Assembly: GCA_020465985.1 (NCBI GenBank)
Contig: JAANYP010001785.1
Location: 186,001-250,000 of the forward strand
Direction of reading: 5' to 3'
Source: Centrapalus pauciflorus
Taxonomy: Eukaryota; Streptophyta; Magnoliopsida; Asterales; Asteraceae
DNA length: 64,000 bases
In this document: piece by piece, positions 33,168 to 45,174 of the stretch
Position numbering within the stretch: the first letter of the stretch is position 1
How the letters are laid out: each line of letters starts with the position of its first letter
Position numbers and translations under genes: made by a program
Notes under the pieces: generated by a model
What the model saw: the letters and a program-made list of their open reading frames with translations, nothing else
Told to the model about the DNA's origin: nothing
The model's database searches: none

Positions 33168-36118
33168 CTAGCTCGAACTCGGAAACAGCTGCGGATACCG
33201 GCCCCTCATATCGGCCTCGGGTTCCCAGGTAGCACTATTACCCTTCTGATGTCTCCACTGAAAGAGTACTAACGCGATCTCTTTATTCTGCAATCTCTTT
33301 ACCTTACGGTCAGTAATAGCCTCGGGCTGCTCGACAAATCGCAAGTGATCGTCCATGGTGATCTCCGATAACGGCACATACTAGTCGTCTTTGGCCAGAC
33401 ACTTTCACAAATGACTCACATGAAAGGTGTCGTGAAATCCGGCCAACTAGGGAGGCAGTCTCAGTCTGTACACCTGATCTCAGACTCTGGCAATGATCTC
33501 ACACGGACCAATGTATCGCGGACTCAGCTTACCTTGATGTCTGAATTAGATAACTCCCTTCCACAGTGATACTTTCAACATAACACGGTCTCCAACACTG
33601 AACTCAAGCTCAGTCAGACGACGATCGGCATAACTCTTCTGCCGGCTCTGCGCTACTCTCTTATGCTCACGGATAACCGCCACCTTATCGTTCGTCTCCT
33701 GAAACAACTCGGGCCCGCTGATAGGTCGCTCGCCGACCTCGCCCCAACACACAGGGGTTAGGCACTTGCGCCGGTAAAGCGCCTCAAATGGAGCCATCTT
33801 GATGGAGGTATGGTAGCTGTTGTTGTACGCAAACTCAACCAACGGCAAGTGCACGTCCCTACCACTGAAATCTATCGCGCATGCTCGGAGCATATCCTCG
33901 AGACTCTGATTTGTCCGCTCTGTCTGCCCGTCTGTCTGAGATCTATACGTTGTGCTCAGCTGAACTCTCATCCGCAACTCGCGCTGAAAGCTCTGCCAGA
34001 ATCTCGAAGTGAATCGCGTATCTTTATCTGACGTGATCGACATCGGAATGCCATGCCTCGAAACCACCTCATTAATATACAACCGAGCCAACTGATCCAT
34101 AGTAATGGTGCCCCGAATCGCTAGAAAATGAGCACTCTTGGTCAACCGATCCACAATCACCCAGATCATATCGCTGCCTCGAACCGTGCGTGAGGCTTCT
34201 GATGCTCAGCCTTAACGCGTAGACAAGTCATACACTCCTCGACATATCGGCCCACATCTCTCTTCATCCCAGGCCACCAGTAGAATTCACACAGATCTCG
34301 ATACATCTTGGTGCTCCCAGGGTGGATAGACAGTCTCGATCGGTGCGACTCGTCTAATATCAACTGCCAAAGATTACCGATTCTCAGAACCCAAACCAGT
34401 ACCTCACACATCACAATACACTACGAAATCCTCTGTACCCTTGGGCAACGCTAACACCGGAGCCTGACACAACCGGGACTTCAACTCTCTGAATGTCGAC
34501 TCCTGCTCATCGGACCACACAAAAGGAACGAACCGCCGTGTCAATCTCGTCAACGGCATGGCAATCCTCGAAAAATTCTGAATGAAGCGGCGATAGTACC
34601 CGGCTAATCCCAAAAAGCTGCGGATCTCAGGCACAGTCTTCGGTGGCTCCCAACTCATAACGGCCTCTATCTTCGCCGGATCCACTGAAATACCCCTGGC
34701 GCTCACAACATGCCCCAGAAATTGGACCTCGTGCAACCAGAACTCGCCCTTGGAGAACTTCGCATACAGTCTCTCCTTTAACGGCACGGTTAAAACCTCT
34801 TGCAAGTGCTACTCGTGGTCCTCGGCACTCCTCGAAAAGATCAGGATGTCGTCGATAAACACAATTACGAACCGATCTAACATCGATCTACACACCCTGT
34901 TAATCAAATCCATGAAAGTTGCGGGTGCGTTAGTCAATCCAAAGGGCATCACGAGAAACTCATAGTGGCTGTATCTCGTTCGAAACGCAGTCTTCAGAAC
35001 ATCCTCATCTCTAACTCTCAGCTGGTGATAACCAGATCTCAAATCTGTCTTCGAAAAGAAGCTCAAACCCTGTAACTGGTAAAACAGATCGTCGATACGT
35101 GGAAGCAGATATCGGGTCTTCACCGTCGCTTTATTCAACTCTCGGTAGTCGATACACATCCGCATAGTACCGTCCTTCTTCTTCACAAATAACACGAGAG
35201 CTCCCAACGGGGACGAACTCGGACGGATAAATCCACGATCTAGCAACTCCTAAAGCTGTGACATCATCTCTCGCATCTCAGTAGGTGCCAGCCTATAAGG
35301 CGTCTTCGCAATAGGCACCGCTCCAGGGATAAGGTCTATACGAAACTTGACCTGACGATCTGGCGGTAACCCAGGCAACTCCTCTGGGAATACCTCGGGG
35401 AACTCTCTGATCGCTGGTATATCCTCTATGGTCTTCTTCTCTCTCTTGGCGTCAACCACAAAAGCCAAAAAGGTCTCACATCCCTTCGCAACATATCTCT
35501 GGGCTCTGGCCATAGAAACTATACTTATCTCGCCTCGGCGCCTCTCGCCATACACAATCACAGTCTTACTGTCTGAAATGGGTATACGGATCATCTTCTT
35601 TGCGCACAGAATGTCGGCCCATCTGGCTGTCATGCAACCCATACCCACTATCACGTCGAAACTGCTAATCTCTATCGGTAGCAGATCAATCAAAAATCGG
35701 TGAGCATCAATCTCTAAAACACAATCTCTGAATATCCGGATCACTAATGCCGTACTCCCATCAACCCTCTCAATAACCAACGGAACAGATAAAATAGTAG
35801 AAGGCACAGAAAAATACGCACAGAATACAACAGACACATACGAGCGATCTGCTCCATAATCAAATAAGATGCGAGCCCTAAGCCTATTCAGAATGTACGT
35901 ACCAGATACTTCATCTGTAGACTCGCGGGCCTCCTCTGCTGTAGCCTGGAATACTCTACCCCGGCCCTTTAGGCGCGGACTCACGGCGGCTCTATGAAGC
36001 CGGCTCAGCTCTAGCCCCACTGGTGCTCGCTCCCTGCACAGCTGGTGGCGCGTCCGGACAATCTCGGGCAATGTGACCTGGCCTCTCACAGCGGAAGCAC
36101 AAGGAATCTGTAAGGTCG
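33168..36118 (-). pseudogene. pol: Tekay pol, degenerate, RNase H deleted
   Basis: Read from right to left. Protease (35250-36118) has LFDYGAD where DSG is expected. RT (34404-35246) has VFIDDILIFS. The segment ending TEDFVVYCD stops at the start of RNase H and the frame then resumes at the integrase zinc finger (HPGSTKMY, about 34320), so the RNase H core is deleted. A second deletion near 34170 removes the part of the integrase core with the first catalytic Asp. SDKDTRF and GQTERTNQS are still visible (33546-34169). The chromodomain (LVLFQWRHQKGNSATWEP, 33168-33377) is the C-terminus. There are several stops between segments. Confidence 0.88.
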
Positions 36119-36644
36119 CCTGACTACGGATCCTATCTTGACGCGACACCTGCCAGCGAGTGTGGAATCCTCGTTAGCGGCTTGACGGATAGACCACGCA
36201 CACTGAAACACGAAGACACACACAGTGATAAACGAACAACGGATCGTCCCGACACGTGATTCTCTCCAAACAAAACTCTCTGAATACTTGCAAGTTCGAG
36301 ATCGCCCTTTGCACTAATCGCTCTGAAATTCTGCAAAAGTCTGATAATTAATCGAATTAACCCTTAATTATAATGCCCAGTTCGAATTGGCCCAAGGCCT
36401 TTCGAACTTGTCCTCTAACAAATTCGAAACTTAGCCTTCAAACTTATGTTTGAACTTATCTTTGAACTTATGTTTGAAGTTATTGTAACACATTACCCTA
36501 AGTTCAAACATACAAACAATCAATATCAAACACATATAATCAAACATATATCAAACACTTGTTAAAATTCAAAAGCATGTAAATTGACTTATACAAAATA
36601 CTATCTATACTTAGACTGCTATCGTCACACAGAATGCACTAACA
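36119..36644 (-). repeat. 3' LTR of the Copia element (526 bp)
   Basis: TGTAAGGTCG on the plus strand to CTAACA at 36644; in element sense it runs TGTTAG to TTACA. It lacks about 30 bp near 36390 that the 5' LTR has at about 48775-48805. Confidence 0.92.
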
Positions 36645-36657
36645 GACTCCCCCTTGA
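36645..36657 (-). promoter_or_regulatory. Polypurine tract
   Basis: The minus strand reads TCAAGGGGGAGTC directly before the 3' LTR. Confidence 0.85.
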
Positions 36658-36685
36658 CGATAGCTTCTAACTATTTACATTTTGT

Positions 36686-39600
36686 TTAAGTACTAGAACT
36701 ATATAAGCTACTACCTGCATACAATCCTATATCAATACAAACTCTAACTATCTTTTGGAATTTCCTTGCTTCAGATCTCCAGCCTTCATGAAAGAAAATT
36801 GGCTGATCGTGTAGTTTTTGCAGGTCATCCTTAGATAGGTTGATCAGGTGTAGCGGATCATATACTCTCAAAATCGCCTTCTCTTCTTGATCCTCCATTA
36901 CGGCTTCTGCTGTTTCATTGTCTATGTACCACCACTTCATGTTTGCAAGTACATCCAGTGGCATAGACTTCAACGGAACTTTCTTCAAGCATCGGACTGG
37001 CTTGTACACCATCTTAGCCCACGGTTTTCCCGTATAAGGATCTATTCTCGACTCATCCTCGACTCTCTTGCCTGACCTCGGGTTGAGCCTTTCAAACTTC
37101 CCAGATCTACCCTCTCTTCTGATAATCTTAGTGATCACTTCAGCATAGGGGTCATCAACAATGTTTATCAACTCCTTCCAGGCCAACTCTTTCACTTCAA
37201 CCTTGGGCAGTGTGTTAAATACTTTCAGTGTTCACCTCAAGTATTGAAGTCCATCTCTTCTTTTTAGTATAAAAAGTTACAATTCTCTGTCGAAGAACCA
37301 GCTGAGTATTCCACCTGAGAGATATTCAGAGTTTGGCACTCTCATCTTCTTCTTCATCTGTGGCTCTGCTTTCTTTTCTTCCTTACGGAACCAAAGATTT
37401 AACAATTCAGCTCTGCTTGGTTCTTTCTCAGCTTCCTCAAGTTCTGAATTATCCACAGAGGCCAATTTAATCTCATCTATGTCAATTACATTGTGATCAT
37501 TGTGCACATATTGTTCTGTGATAGGCTGTGACGGGATGACTTCGTCTACATCATCGTCTTCGTCTTCAACAGCCTCCTCATCAGATTTCCATTCAACTAT
37601 ATCTTCTGGGACAAATTCTCCTTCTTCCAGATCTTCCATCTCATCCTCAAAATCTAACATTACTTCTTCTTCTTCTATATCCATCAGAGCTTCTATCATT
37701 TCGCTCTCAATGGTCTTAGAAGTTTCACCTTCAGCCCTTTCTTCTATTGCAGACTCACTTGGCTCCCCCTGAATTGATGCTCGCTGAGCAGTCGGAAAAT
37801 TTGCTAGCTCACTTTCTTTTCCAGCCTCGGGATCATTGCCGTCATCATCTCTTCTTAATACCTCAGCTTCCCTGCAGCTACTCTCCCCTTGAGCTTGAAA
37901 ATTTTTCATTAATTGCTCCAGGAGAGACTTCATCGTTTGAATCTCAGACGCTTGATCTGCAACAGTTGATCTCAACTCTACGTATTCTTGATCAAGTCTG
38001 GCATTGTGCGCTTGAAGTTCTGTTACTGCTGTTGAAAGCTAGAAGATTTGGACTGATTGGAAATCCACCTTGCTCTTCAGCTCTGTAAATCGCCGATTCT
38101 CAGTGAATGTCGTTGACGTTGATGGAATTGCTGTAGATGGTGATGGAGTGATGGGTGGTTGAACAGCTGGAATTACAGGCTCTGGAGCTGTGGCGGATGA
38201 AGCTCCCTGCATAATACGATGCCTCCTCGCCTATGCCTAGGAACGAGGGGAGTTGGATCTTCTGCTTCAAAATCAGAATCGTCATCATCTGAGTCTCTAG
38301 CAGCTCTTTACCTTCCTCTCTCGTACTATCCACTATTCTTGATCCATATCTGCCGATTCGAACAGACGGATCTACACGTTCTACTTCTATTTCTTCAACT
38401 TCCTCAGAAGCAGACTCATACTCTGAGGTGGTCATTGCTTGACCCTCTACCTCAGTCTCTATTTCTGCAGCTACTTGACCCTGGACCTCAATGTCCACAT
38501 GCTCACCCTCTGGTGGCTGATACGCATCAATCTCTGTAAAGATATCGTGAAACTCTCCTGGAGGATCTAGAACGTCCTGAACCAGTTGTTCAGTTAGATT
38601 TAGGTCCGAGTTAGTCCCTTGTGCCCATATCTCTTCGAGTGTTTGTGTTGTCTGATCAAATGCTGGGGCTGAACTTGAAGTGCCAGCAGCGTCCGATGAT
38701 GGACCTGCTGCCGTAGGATCTGAATGCCTGCTTGAGGATGGCCTCGATACCTGAATTTGTCTTTCCGGAGCTCTCTGCCTCCTTCGTGGTTGCGGTTGTG
38801 GTCATTGTTGTTGTTGTTGTTGTGGCTATTGCTGCAGTGGCTGCGGTTGAGGACCTTCACCAGCCCAGTTTTCCCCTTCTGGGGCTACAAAATCTGGGTT
38901 TAGGACTGCCCCAAAGAGAGGTGCATCATGAGGCCTAACCTGCTCAACCCTGCGGGCATTGTGCGACTGGCAGTCAGCAAAAATTCGTTTGTCTATAATA
39001 GCCACTCCGTTTGTATCTTGAAGTGTGGCAGATTCGGCAAAAAATGACGGATGATCATCATAGCAAAACGCGGATACATTAGAAATCTTTCACGTACTGG
39101 AGCTGTGATCTGATGCACAAACTCAGAAAATAACATTTCCGAGTAACTGAAGCGCTTATTATAGACCAATGCAATCATAGCGGACTGCATCTTGGACACT
39201 ATGTAGTCAAAACCTGCCTTTTTCGGTGCAAAGCAGACCATGAACACATGCGCCAAATACCTCCATTGCCCGATCAATCCAGTTTTCATAAATGAAGCTT
39301 TAGTGATATCCAGGGCGTATCTCATTCGCTAGAAGGCCGCTTGCCTTATATTCAATGGGAAATCAATGGGTCCCGTCTCTTATTCTTCAGACCCAAGCTG
39401 CAAAATTTGACGGAGCATGTCAGCAGAGAAAACGATTGGCTGCCCAACAACTCTTGTTCTCAAAACTGTCGGCGTCACAGTGCAGTCAACTTGAAGGCTC
39501 TCCCAAAATTGCCTTACATAGGGTAAGATGATTTGCAGGTTATGAGTTAAAGCATAAGTAACCCTGGAATGTGTCAAAATTTCCACCATTTGTCTAAATG

Positions 39601-39700
39601 GTTGAGCTTCGGGAAGTGCTCGATCTACAGGCATCACCATATTAATGCTTATTAAAGAACGCGCGATCACCCATATGTGTTCATAAACAACAACAATCAT
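36686..39700 (-). pseudogene. Post-pol accessory ORF (env position) of the Copia element
   Basis: A protein of unknown function encoded after RNase H, broken by stops and frameshifts. The N-terminal part (39380-39700) has FRQMVEILTHSRVTYALT, YVRQFWESLQ (Trp 66 of this frame) and RVVGQPIVFSADMLRQIL. The next part (38993-39325) has LIGQWRYLAHVF and ERFLMYPRFAMMII. Then follow a low-complexity Gln/Pro/Ser region, a Glu/Asp-rich region (38100-38498), a coiled-coil and very acidic segment (37277-37975) and a basic C-terminal segment (36686-37195, with DPYTGKPW and KMVYKPV). It is homologous to the ORF at 52652-56835. I see no signal peptide or membrane helix; env is a positional label. Confidence 0.75.
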
Positions 39701-41850
39701 ATTAGTAAAAAGATTAAAAAAAAAATGAAACTTCTTTAATTTCGAATTTGTTTTATTTTGAACTTACATAAGTCCAAAATCCAACACATTCAAATTTCTA
39801 CAAGTTTTGAATTATTTTATAAAAACATTCGAATTTAATAACAAATTCGAAGATATATATTCAAATTTGACTGCAAATTCGAATTTTCTGACAAGTTCGA
39901 ACATGTTCGAAGTCGGTCACTTTCGAATATAAATCCATGATTTTAACCCCATTTGACTTAGAAAATAGTATCAACTAGTCCTATTGGGTTCTAATCGAAG
40001 ATATTTGTAATTTATTTGAAGTTTCACCGGTTAAAACTTATGATTTTGAATCACAAAGTTTAAACACCAAAAACTTCAAATATGGTCGATTTTATGCTAT
40101 ATTTGAGCCCTAAACTACCTAAACTTTGTATAATACTGATGATTATACCTAAATGTGTTGGTAGATTCCAACACAAATGAACAAAACTTCGAGAAATAGT
40201 AGAAAATTCGAAACGGTAAAGTCGAAGACAAGTTCGAAATCGCCTGTGAACAAGTTCGAAACAAGAAAATCGAAGGTAGGTGAAATGAATGAGTCAATGT
40301 TGACCTATTTATACCAACCATATTCGAACTTGCATTTAATTTCGAATTTCCTGACATATTCGAATGTTAATTCGAAGTTGTCTTAAATTCGAATTTAAAT
40401 GAAAATTTTGAAAATTCTTGAATAAAATTCAACTTTTTCAACTTTTCCAACTTTTTCAACTTTTTCGTGTAACGGAACAAACTTTGCAAAATTATCCACA
40501 CTAAGCGATAGATTTTCATGCAATGTTTGTTTATTCAACTAAAAATGCATCTTTAGTAACTTTGACATTTTTCCTACTTAGAATAAAATAAAATAAAATA
40601 AAATATTGAATAAAATTTAAACTTAAGCTACTCAAAATTACTTTTAAAATTTACATCCTATACTAACAGAATATTTTTGGCGAGAAAGTCAAAGAAAGGT
40701 TCAATCAGATAGCGGTGTCAAATACGCACTTTCAGTATTACACTCTCACACTTAGGAATTTTTGATTCCTTAATTGTTTGTCGTGACACACATTTCTAGG
40801 TGATTGTCGGTATTATTTTCCCTTTAAACATGTTACACTTTGGAATATCCCTTGGCCGTTTTATTTATCAAGAAACTACCTTACGTGTCTCATACTTAGA
40901 CATACTTTTATGATCAAGGCATACACACAATGATTATAACTTTTCGGTATTGCAAATTTTCTTTAAAAGGCAAACGTCGAACACAGTTCTGTATTTACAA
41001 ACAACAGAGTGTTTTAGTTTGTCTTAAAGTTTAACTAAAGCTAACAAGACAGCGGTGATAGGTCTGTACTGACGTACAACAAAGTGACTTATCTTGCTAA
41101 CTCGAGTCAAACCAGAGGTAACAGGTCTGTACTTACGTACAACAAAGTGACTTGTTTTGACTCTCAACTTACTATCATGATTTTTCTATTCGTTTCTTTT
41201 CTTTAAGATGTATCTGATGTGGCTATACATCCCCCCAGAAAATTTACATACCTCATTTAGAATCATTGTCTGTATGTCTCTAACATAAAAATTAAGACCC
41301 TTTGGTCATACATCTAAGTTAGTTACACATATGACTTTTTCTTGAATATTTTATTAGCTTTGAGATTCCTTTGTGTATTATGCCTACCAACACATCAAAC
41401 TAGAAAATGTATATCACTTAGAGTTTAAGGTGCATTATGTGTGAAAGCTTAACACTTAGAGATTGTATTTACTGTGCTAATTTTCGTCACTTTGAACCTA
41501 TGTATCTAAGACTTAACTCATTTTCTAATATTCTCTTTTTTTTAAGATTTTTATGGTTTTCTCTCTTATTTCTTTTGTTTTTCATAAATAACAATAAGCT
41601 AATAAAATAACCTACTAACTTACTATAAAAAGAAAGAAATTATACTTAGCTACTAAACTTACTATAAAAAGAAAGAAACTCTACTAACTTACTACTATAA
41701 AAAGAAATAAATTCTACTAAGGTCAAGTTACTCTGGATTACGCATGCCATTCAGTTGAACTAACAACTCAAAACGTGACTTATCAAAAGCTTTAGTAAAT
41801 AAATCAGCATTATTATCTTCCGTTGCCACTTTTACCAGCTATATTAAATT
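39701..41850 (-). other. Non-coding spacer between RNase H and accessory ORF
   Basis: Rich in TTCGAA words at 39730-40400. It has three related hairpin-forming units at about 40976-41165, a minus-strand G-rich tract (TTTTCTGGGGGG, about 41228-41240) that could be an extra PPT, and three imperfect copies of ACTTACTATAAAAAGAAA at about 41615-41715. No coding frame is convincing. Confidence 0.65.
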
Positions 41851-43214
41851 CTATTCAGCACAATCACGTATAAAATGATGTCTTATGTCTATGTGCTTTG
41901 TTTTACTGTGTTTAACTGGATTATTGGTTATAGCAATAGTAGACTGGTTATCTATCCTAATAGGAGTATGAGTATAAGTCAAACCGTAATCCCGTAATTG
42001 TTGTTGTATCCACAAAACCTGTGAACAGCAACTACCAGCAGTAACATATTCGGCCTCGCACGTTGACACGGCTACCGAAGTCTGTTTCTTGCATTGCCAG
42101 GAAACGAGTCTCCCTCCAAGGAACTGACAACCTCCAGTTGTTGACTTTCGATTCAAGCGGCAACCTCCATAGTCTGAATCCGTGAAAGCTTCCAATTTCA
42201 GATCACCATCCGCGTGATACCAAAGTCCCAGCTTCGGTTTCGACTTGAGGTATCTCAGAATCCGCTTCACAGCTTTCATATGCATCTCTTTTGGATTAGC
42301 TTGAAACCTAGCACAATTACACACAGCAAACATTATGTCAGGTCTAGAAGCAGTTAAATACATAAGTGACCCGATCATGGCCCGATATAGAGTCGGATCC
42401 ACATCAGTATCACTTTCTGTACCCGGTCCGAGATTGTGATTCACTTGAATTGGTGTGCTAAAGTGAGCAGTCAGCTTGGTTCCCTCCATCCTGAAGCGCT
42501 CTAGAATGTCATAGACATACTTCGTATGATGGATAAACATACCATCCTTTCTCTGTTCAACTTGAAAACCCAGAAAGAAGTTTAACTCTCCCATAGCACT
42601 CATCTCAAACTTAGACTTCATCACTTTCTCGAAATCTTTGCACATCTGCTCGTCTGATGACCCGAAAATGATATCATCGACGTACACTTGTACCAAGATA
42701 AAGTGTTCACCCTTTCTCTTCACAACAGTGTAATATCAATTCTCCCTCTTTCAAACCCGTTGTCTAAAAGATGAGTAGATAGTGTCTCATACCACGCCCT
42801 TGGTGCTTGATGTATTCCATATAGAGCCTTATCAAGACGATACACTCTGTTTGGATACTTTGGATCTGTAAACCTGGGCGGTTGTTCAACGTACACCAGT
42901 TCCTTCACTTTGCCATAGAGGAATGCACTTTTTACATCCAACTGATAGACCTTAAATCCTTTAAAGGATGCAAAGGCTAGAAACAAACGAATTGCCTCAA
43001 GCCTTGCTACTGGCGCAAATACCTCATTGTAATCGATTCCTTCCTCTTGGTTGAAACCCTTTACGACAAGTCTTGCCTTGTTGCGACTCACAATACCCCG
43101 ATCATCTCTCTTGCACTTAAAAACCCACTTGGTTCCTATTGCAACTTCTCCTCGAGGTAACGGAACTAACTCCCACACTTCAAGTTTTCTGAATTGTGAC
43201 AGTCCTTCTTGCAT
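41851..43214 (-). pseudogene. pol: Copia reverse transcriptase and RNase H, degenerate
   Basis: RT N-terminal half (42720-43214): IGTKWVFKCKRDDRG, KARLVVKGFNQEEGIDY, LDVKSAFLYGKV and LYGIHQAPRAWYE. A frameshift near 42720 leads into the second half (41851-42723) with catalytic YVDDIIFGS, and RNase H with AFTDSDYGGC, STCEAEYV and HIDIRHHFIRD. The catalytic residues are retained. Upstream, a stop at about 43222 stands where a Trp codon (TGG to TAG) is usual. Confidence 0.9.
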
Positions 43215-43223
43215 CGCTTCAAC

Positions 43224-45088
43224 CTAAGAATTGTCTTTCAGTGCCATTTGCACATTCTTCGGCTCTACTTGCAAGATGAAACATGAATACAGGCAAGTGT
43301 GAAAAGCCTCGGAGTCATTGATCATCGACAACAGCACTGTGTTGTTATTCAAACTACTCCTAGTCCTCACACCAACATTCGGATTTCCTATGATACTCTC
43401 AACCGGATGATCCTTATTTATTCTCGATGTTTCAATCTCATCGACCCTAAGATTATCTCCTAAATTTGATCCAATTTCACCTATCGGGGGAACGACTTCA
43501 GATGCTACATTTTCTTCCTCATGATCACTGTCCTCGGAGTTAGAATTTGTAGCCTGATTTTCGTTTGTCGGCAACTCAGAATCATTCTCTGCTGGAGATC
43601 TCTCTTCTGTCGTTGTAGGCTCAGAAGTTGATGGAAAGCTTGTTTGTGGAAAACCTTGACCGTCGTCATTCAGATTTAATGACGATAAGTCATGTTCGAT
43701 TGTACCTGCATTTCCATCCATAGGAATGTTAAATGATTCAAACAGTTTGTCATAATCAAAAATCCATTCCGGACCAGTTTGGGGTTCACGTGTATAACTT
43801 GTTATATCAATGTTATACACGATCTCTACCGTACCATTTGATTTGTTAAAAAGCCTTTTGTTTGGTGAGTTGGGCACATAACCTAGGAAATAACCTTCGT
43901 CAGCCTTTTCACCAAACTTAGGTCGATGTTTCGTTTTCATTAACGTACAAGGTACCCCAAACGGTTCGAAGCAAGTTAAATTTGGTGGCCTTTTATTCAA
44001 AACTTCATAACAGGTTTTTTTCAATGATTTGACACTAAGGACCCGATTTAAAACATGACAAGCGGTATTCACTGCCTCCCCCCAAAACATGGTAGGAAGC
44101 TTTGAATCCGAGAGCATGGTCCTTGTTGCCTCAATCAAAGTCCTGTTTTTCCGTTCTGCCATCCCATTTTGTTGTGGCTCATAAGGTGCACTAAATTGAT
44201 GCACTATGCCTTTTGATAGGCAATTACACCAATTACTGTGTTTTTAAATTCCGTTCCGTTATCACTCCTGATACGTTTTACTCGCGTCCCATAGGAGTTT
44301 TCGACTTGGTCTAAGAACCTGTTGGCAGCTGTCTCGTCCTTCGTACCTAAAAAGAAAACCCATGAAAATCGTGAGTAATCATCAGTGATAACTAAACAGT
44401 ACCAACTACCACCTATACTCCTTTTGTTTATTGGTTCGAACAGGTCCATATGCAACAAATCGAAAGTGGCAGCTATAGAGTTCTGAGTCTCGGACTTGTG
44501 TGCCTTCTTGTGTTGTTTTCCTTTCTTGCACGGTACACACTTGTCTTCAAACTGAAAACTCTTCATCGGAACACCTTGCACCAGTCCATTTTTAGTGATG
44601 TAGTTCATCTTTCTTAGGTGGAAGTGTGCCATGCGCCTGTGCCATAAAACTGATTCGGTCTCTGAAGCTTTAGATAGAAGACATATTAGTCCCATCGAAG
44701 AATCTGGTTTATTCATGTCTAGCATGTACAAGTCATTCTTCCTTTGGGCCCTCATCAGTATCCACTCTTCAGGTACTTTAAATCCCGGTTTTAGCACTAA
44801 CGCCTCAGTATCAGTGAAAATTACTGAGTTCTTCTTATCACAGATTTGAGATACACTAATGAGATTGTGATCAAGTTTATCAACGTGGTAAACTTGATCA
44901 AGCTTGATAGTCCCATTAGTGACCACTCCAGTACCAGTGATATTTCCTCCTTTGTTACCAGCGAATGATACGAATCCCCTGTTCCATCCCTTGAAGTCTG
45001 TGAGTAGACTTCTTTCCCCAGTCATGTGCCTAGAGCAACCACTGTCGACGAACCACTTGTTGTTTAGACCTGTAGTTATCTCTTGCAC
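43224..45088 (-). pseudogene. pol: Copia protease and integrase, degenerate
   Basis: Protease: WFVDSGCSRHMTG near the start (about 45050). The pre-integrase module is LWHRRMAHFHLRKM with CVPCKKGKQHKKAH. In the integrase core the first Asp is in LLHMDLF (about 44448) and the second in RSDNGTEF (about 44265). After a frameshift near 44205 the catalytic Glu stands in PQQNGMAERKNRTL. The later part has FWGEAVNTACHVLNR and a long acidic linker into RT. The reading stops at 43224. Confidence 0.9.
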
Positions 45089-45174
45089 ATAAAAGAAAAG
45101 AGGTTAGTTATCACGGGGAACCTAAGCCATGACTGACTTGGTAATACCATTCTCATCCACATACGTGAACTCCT

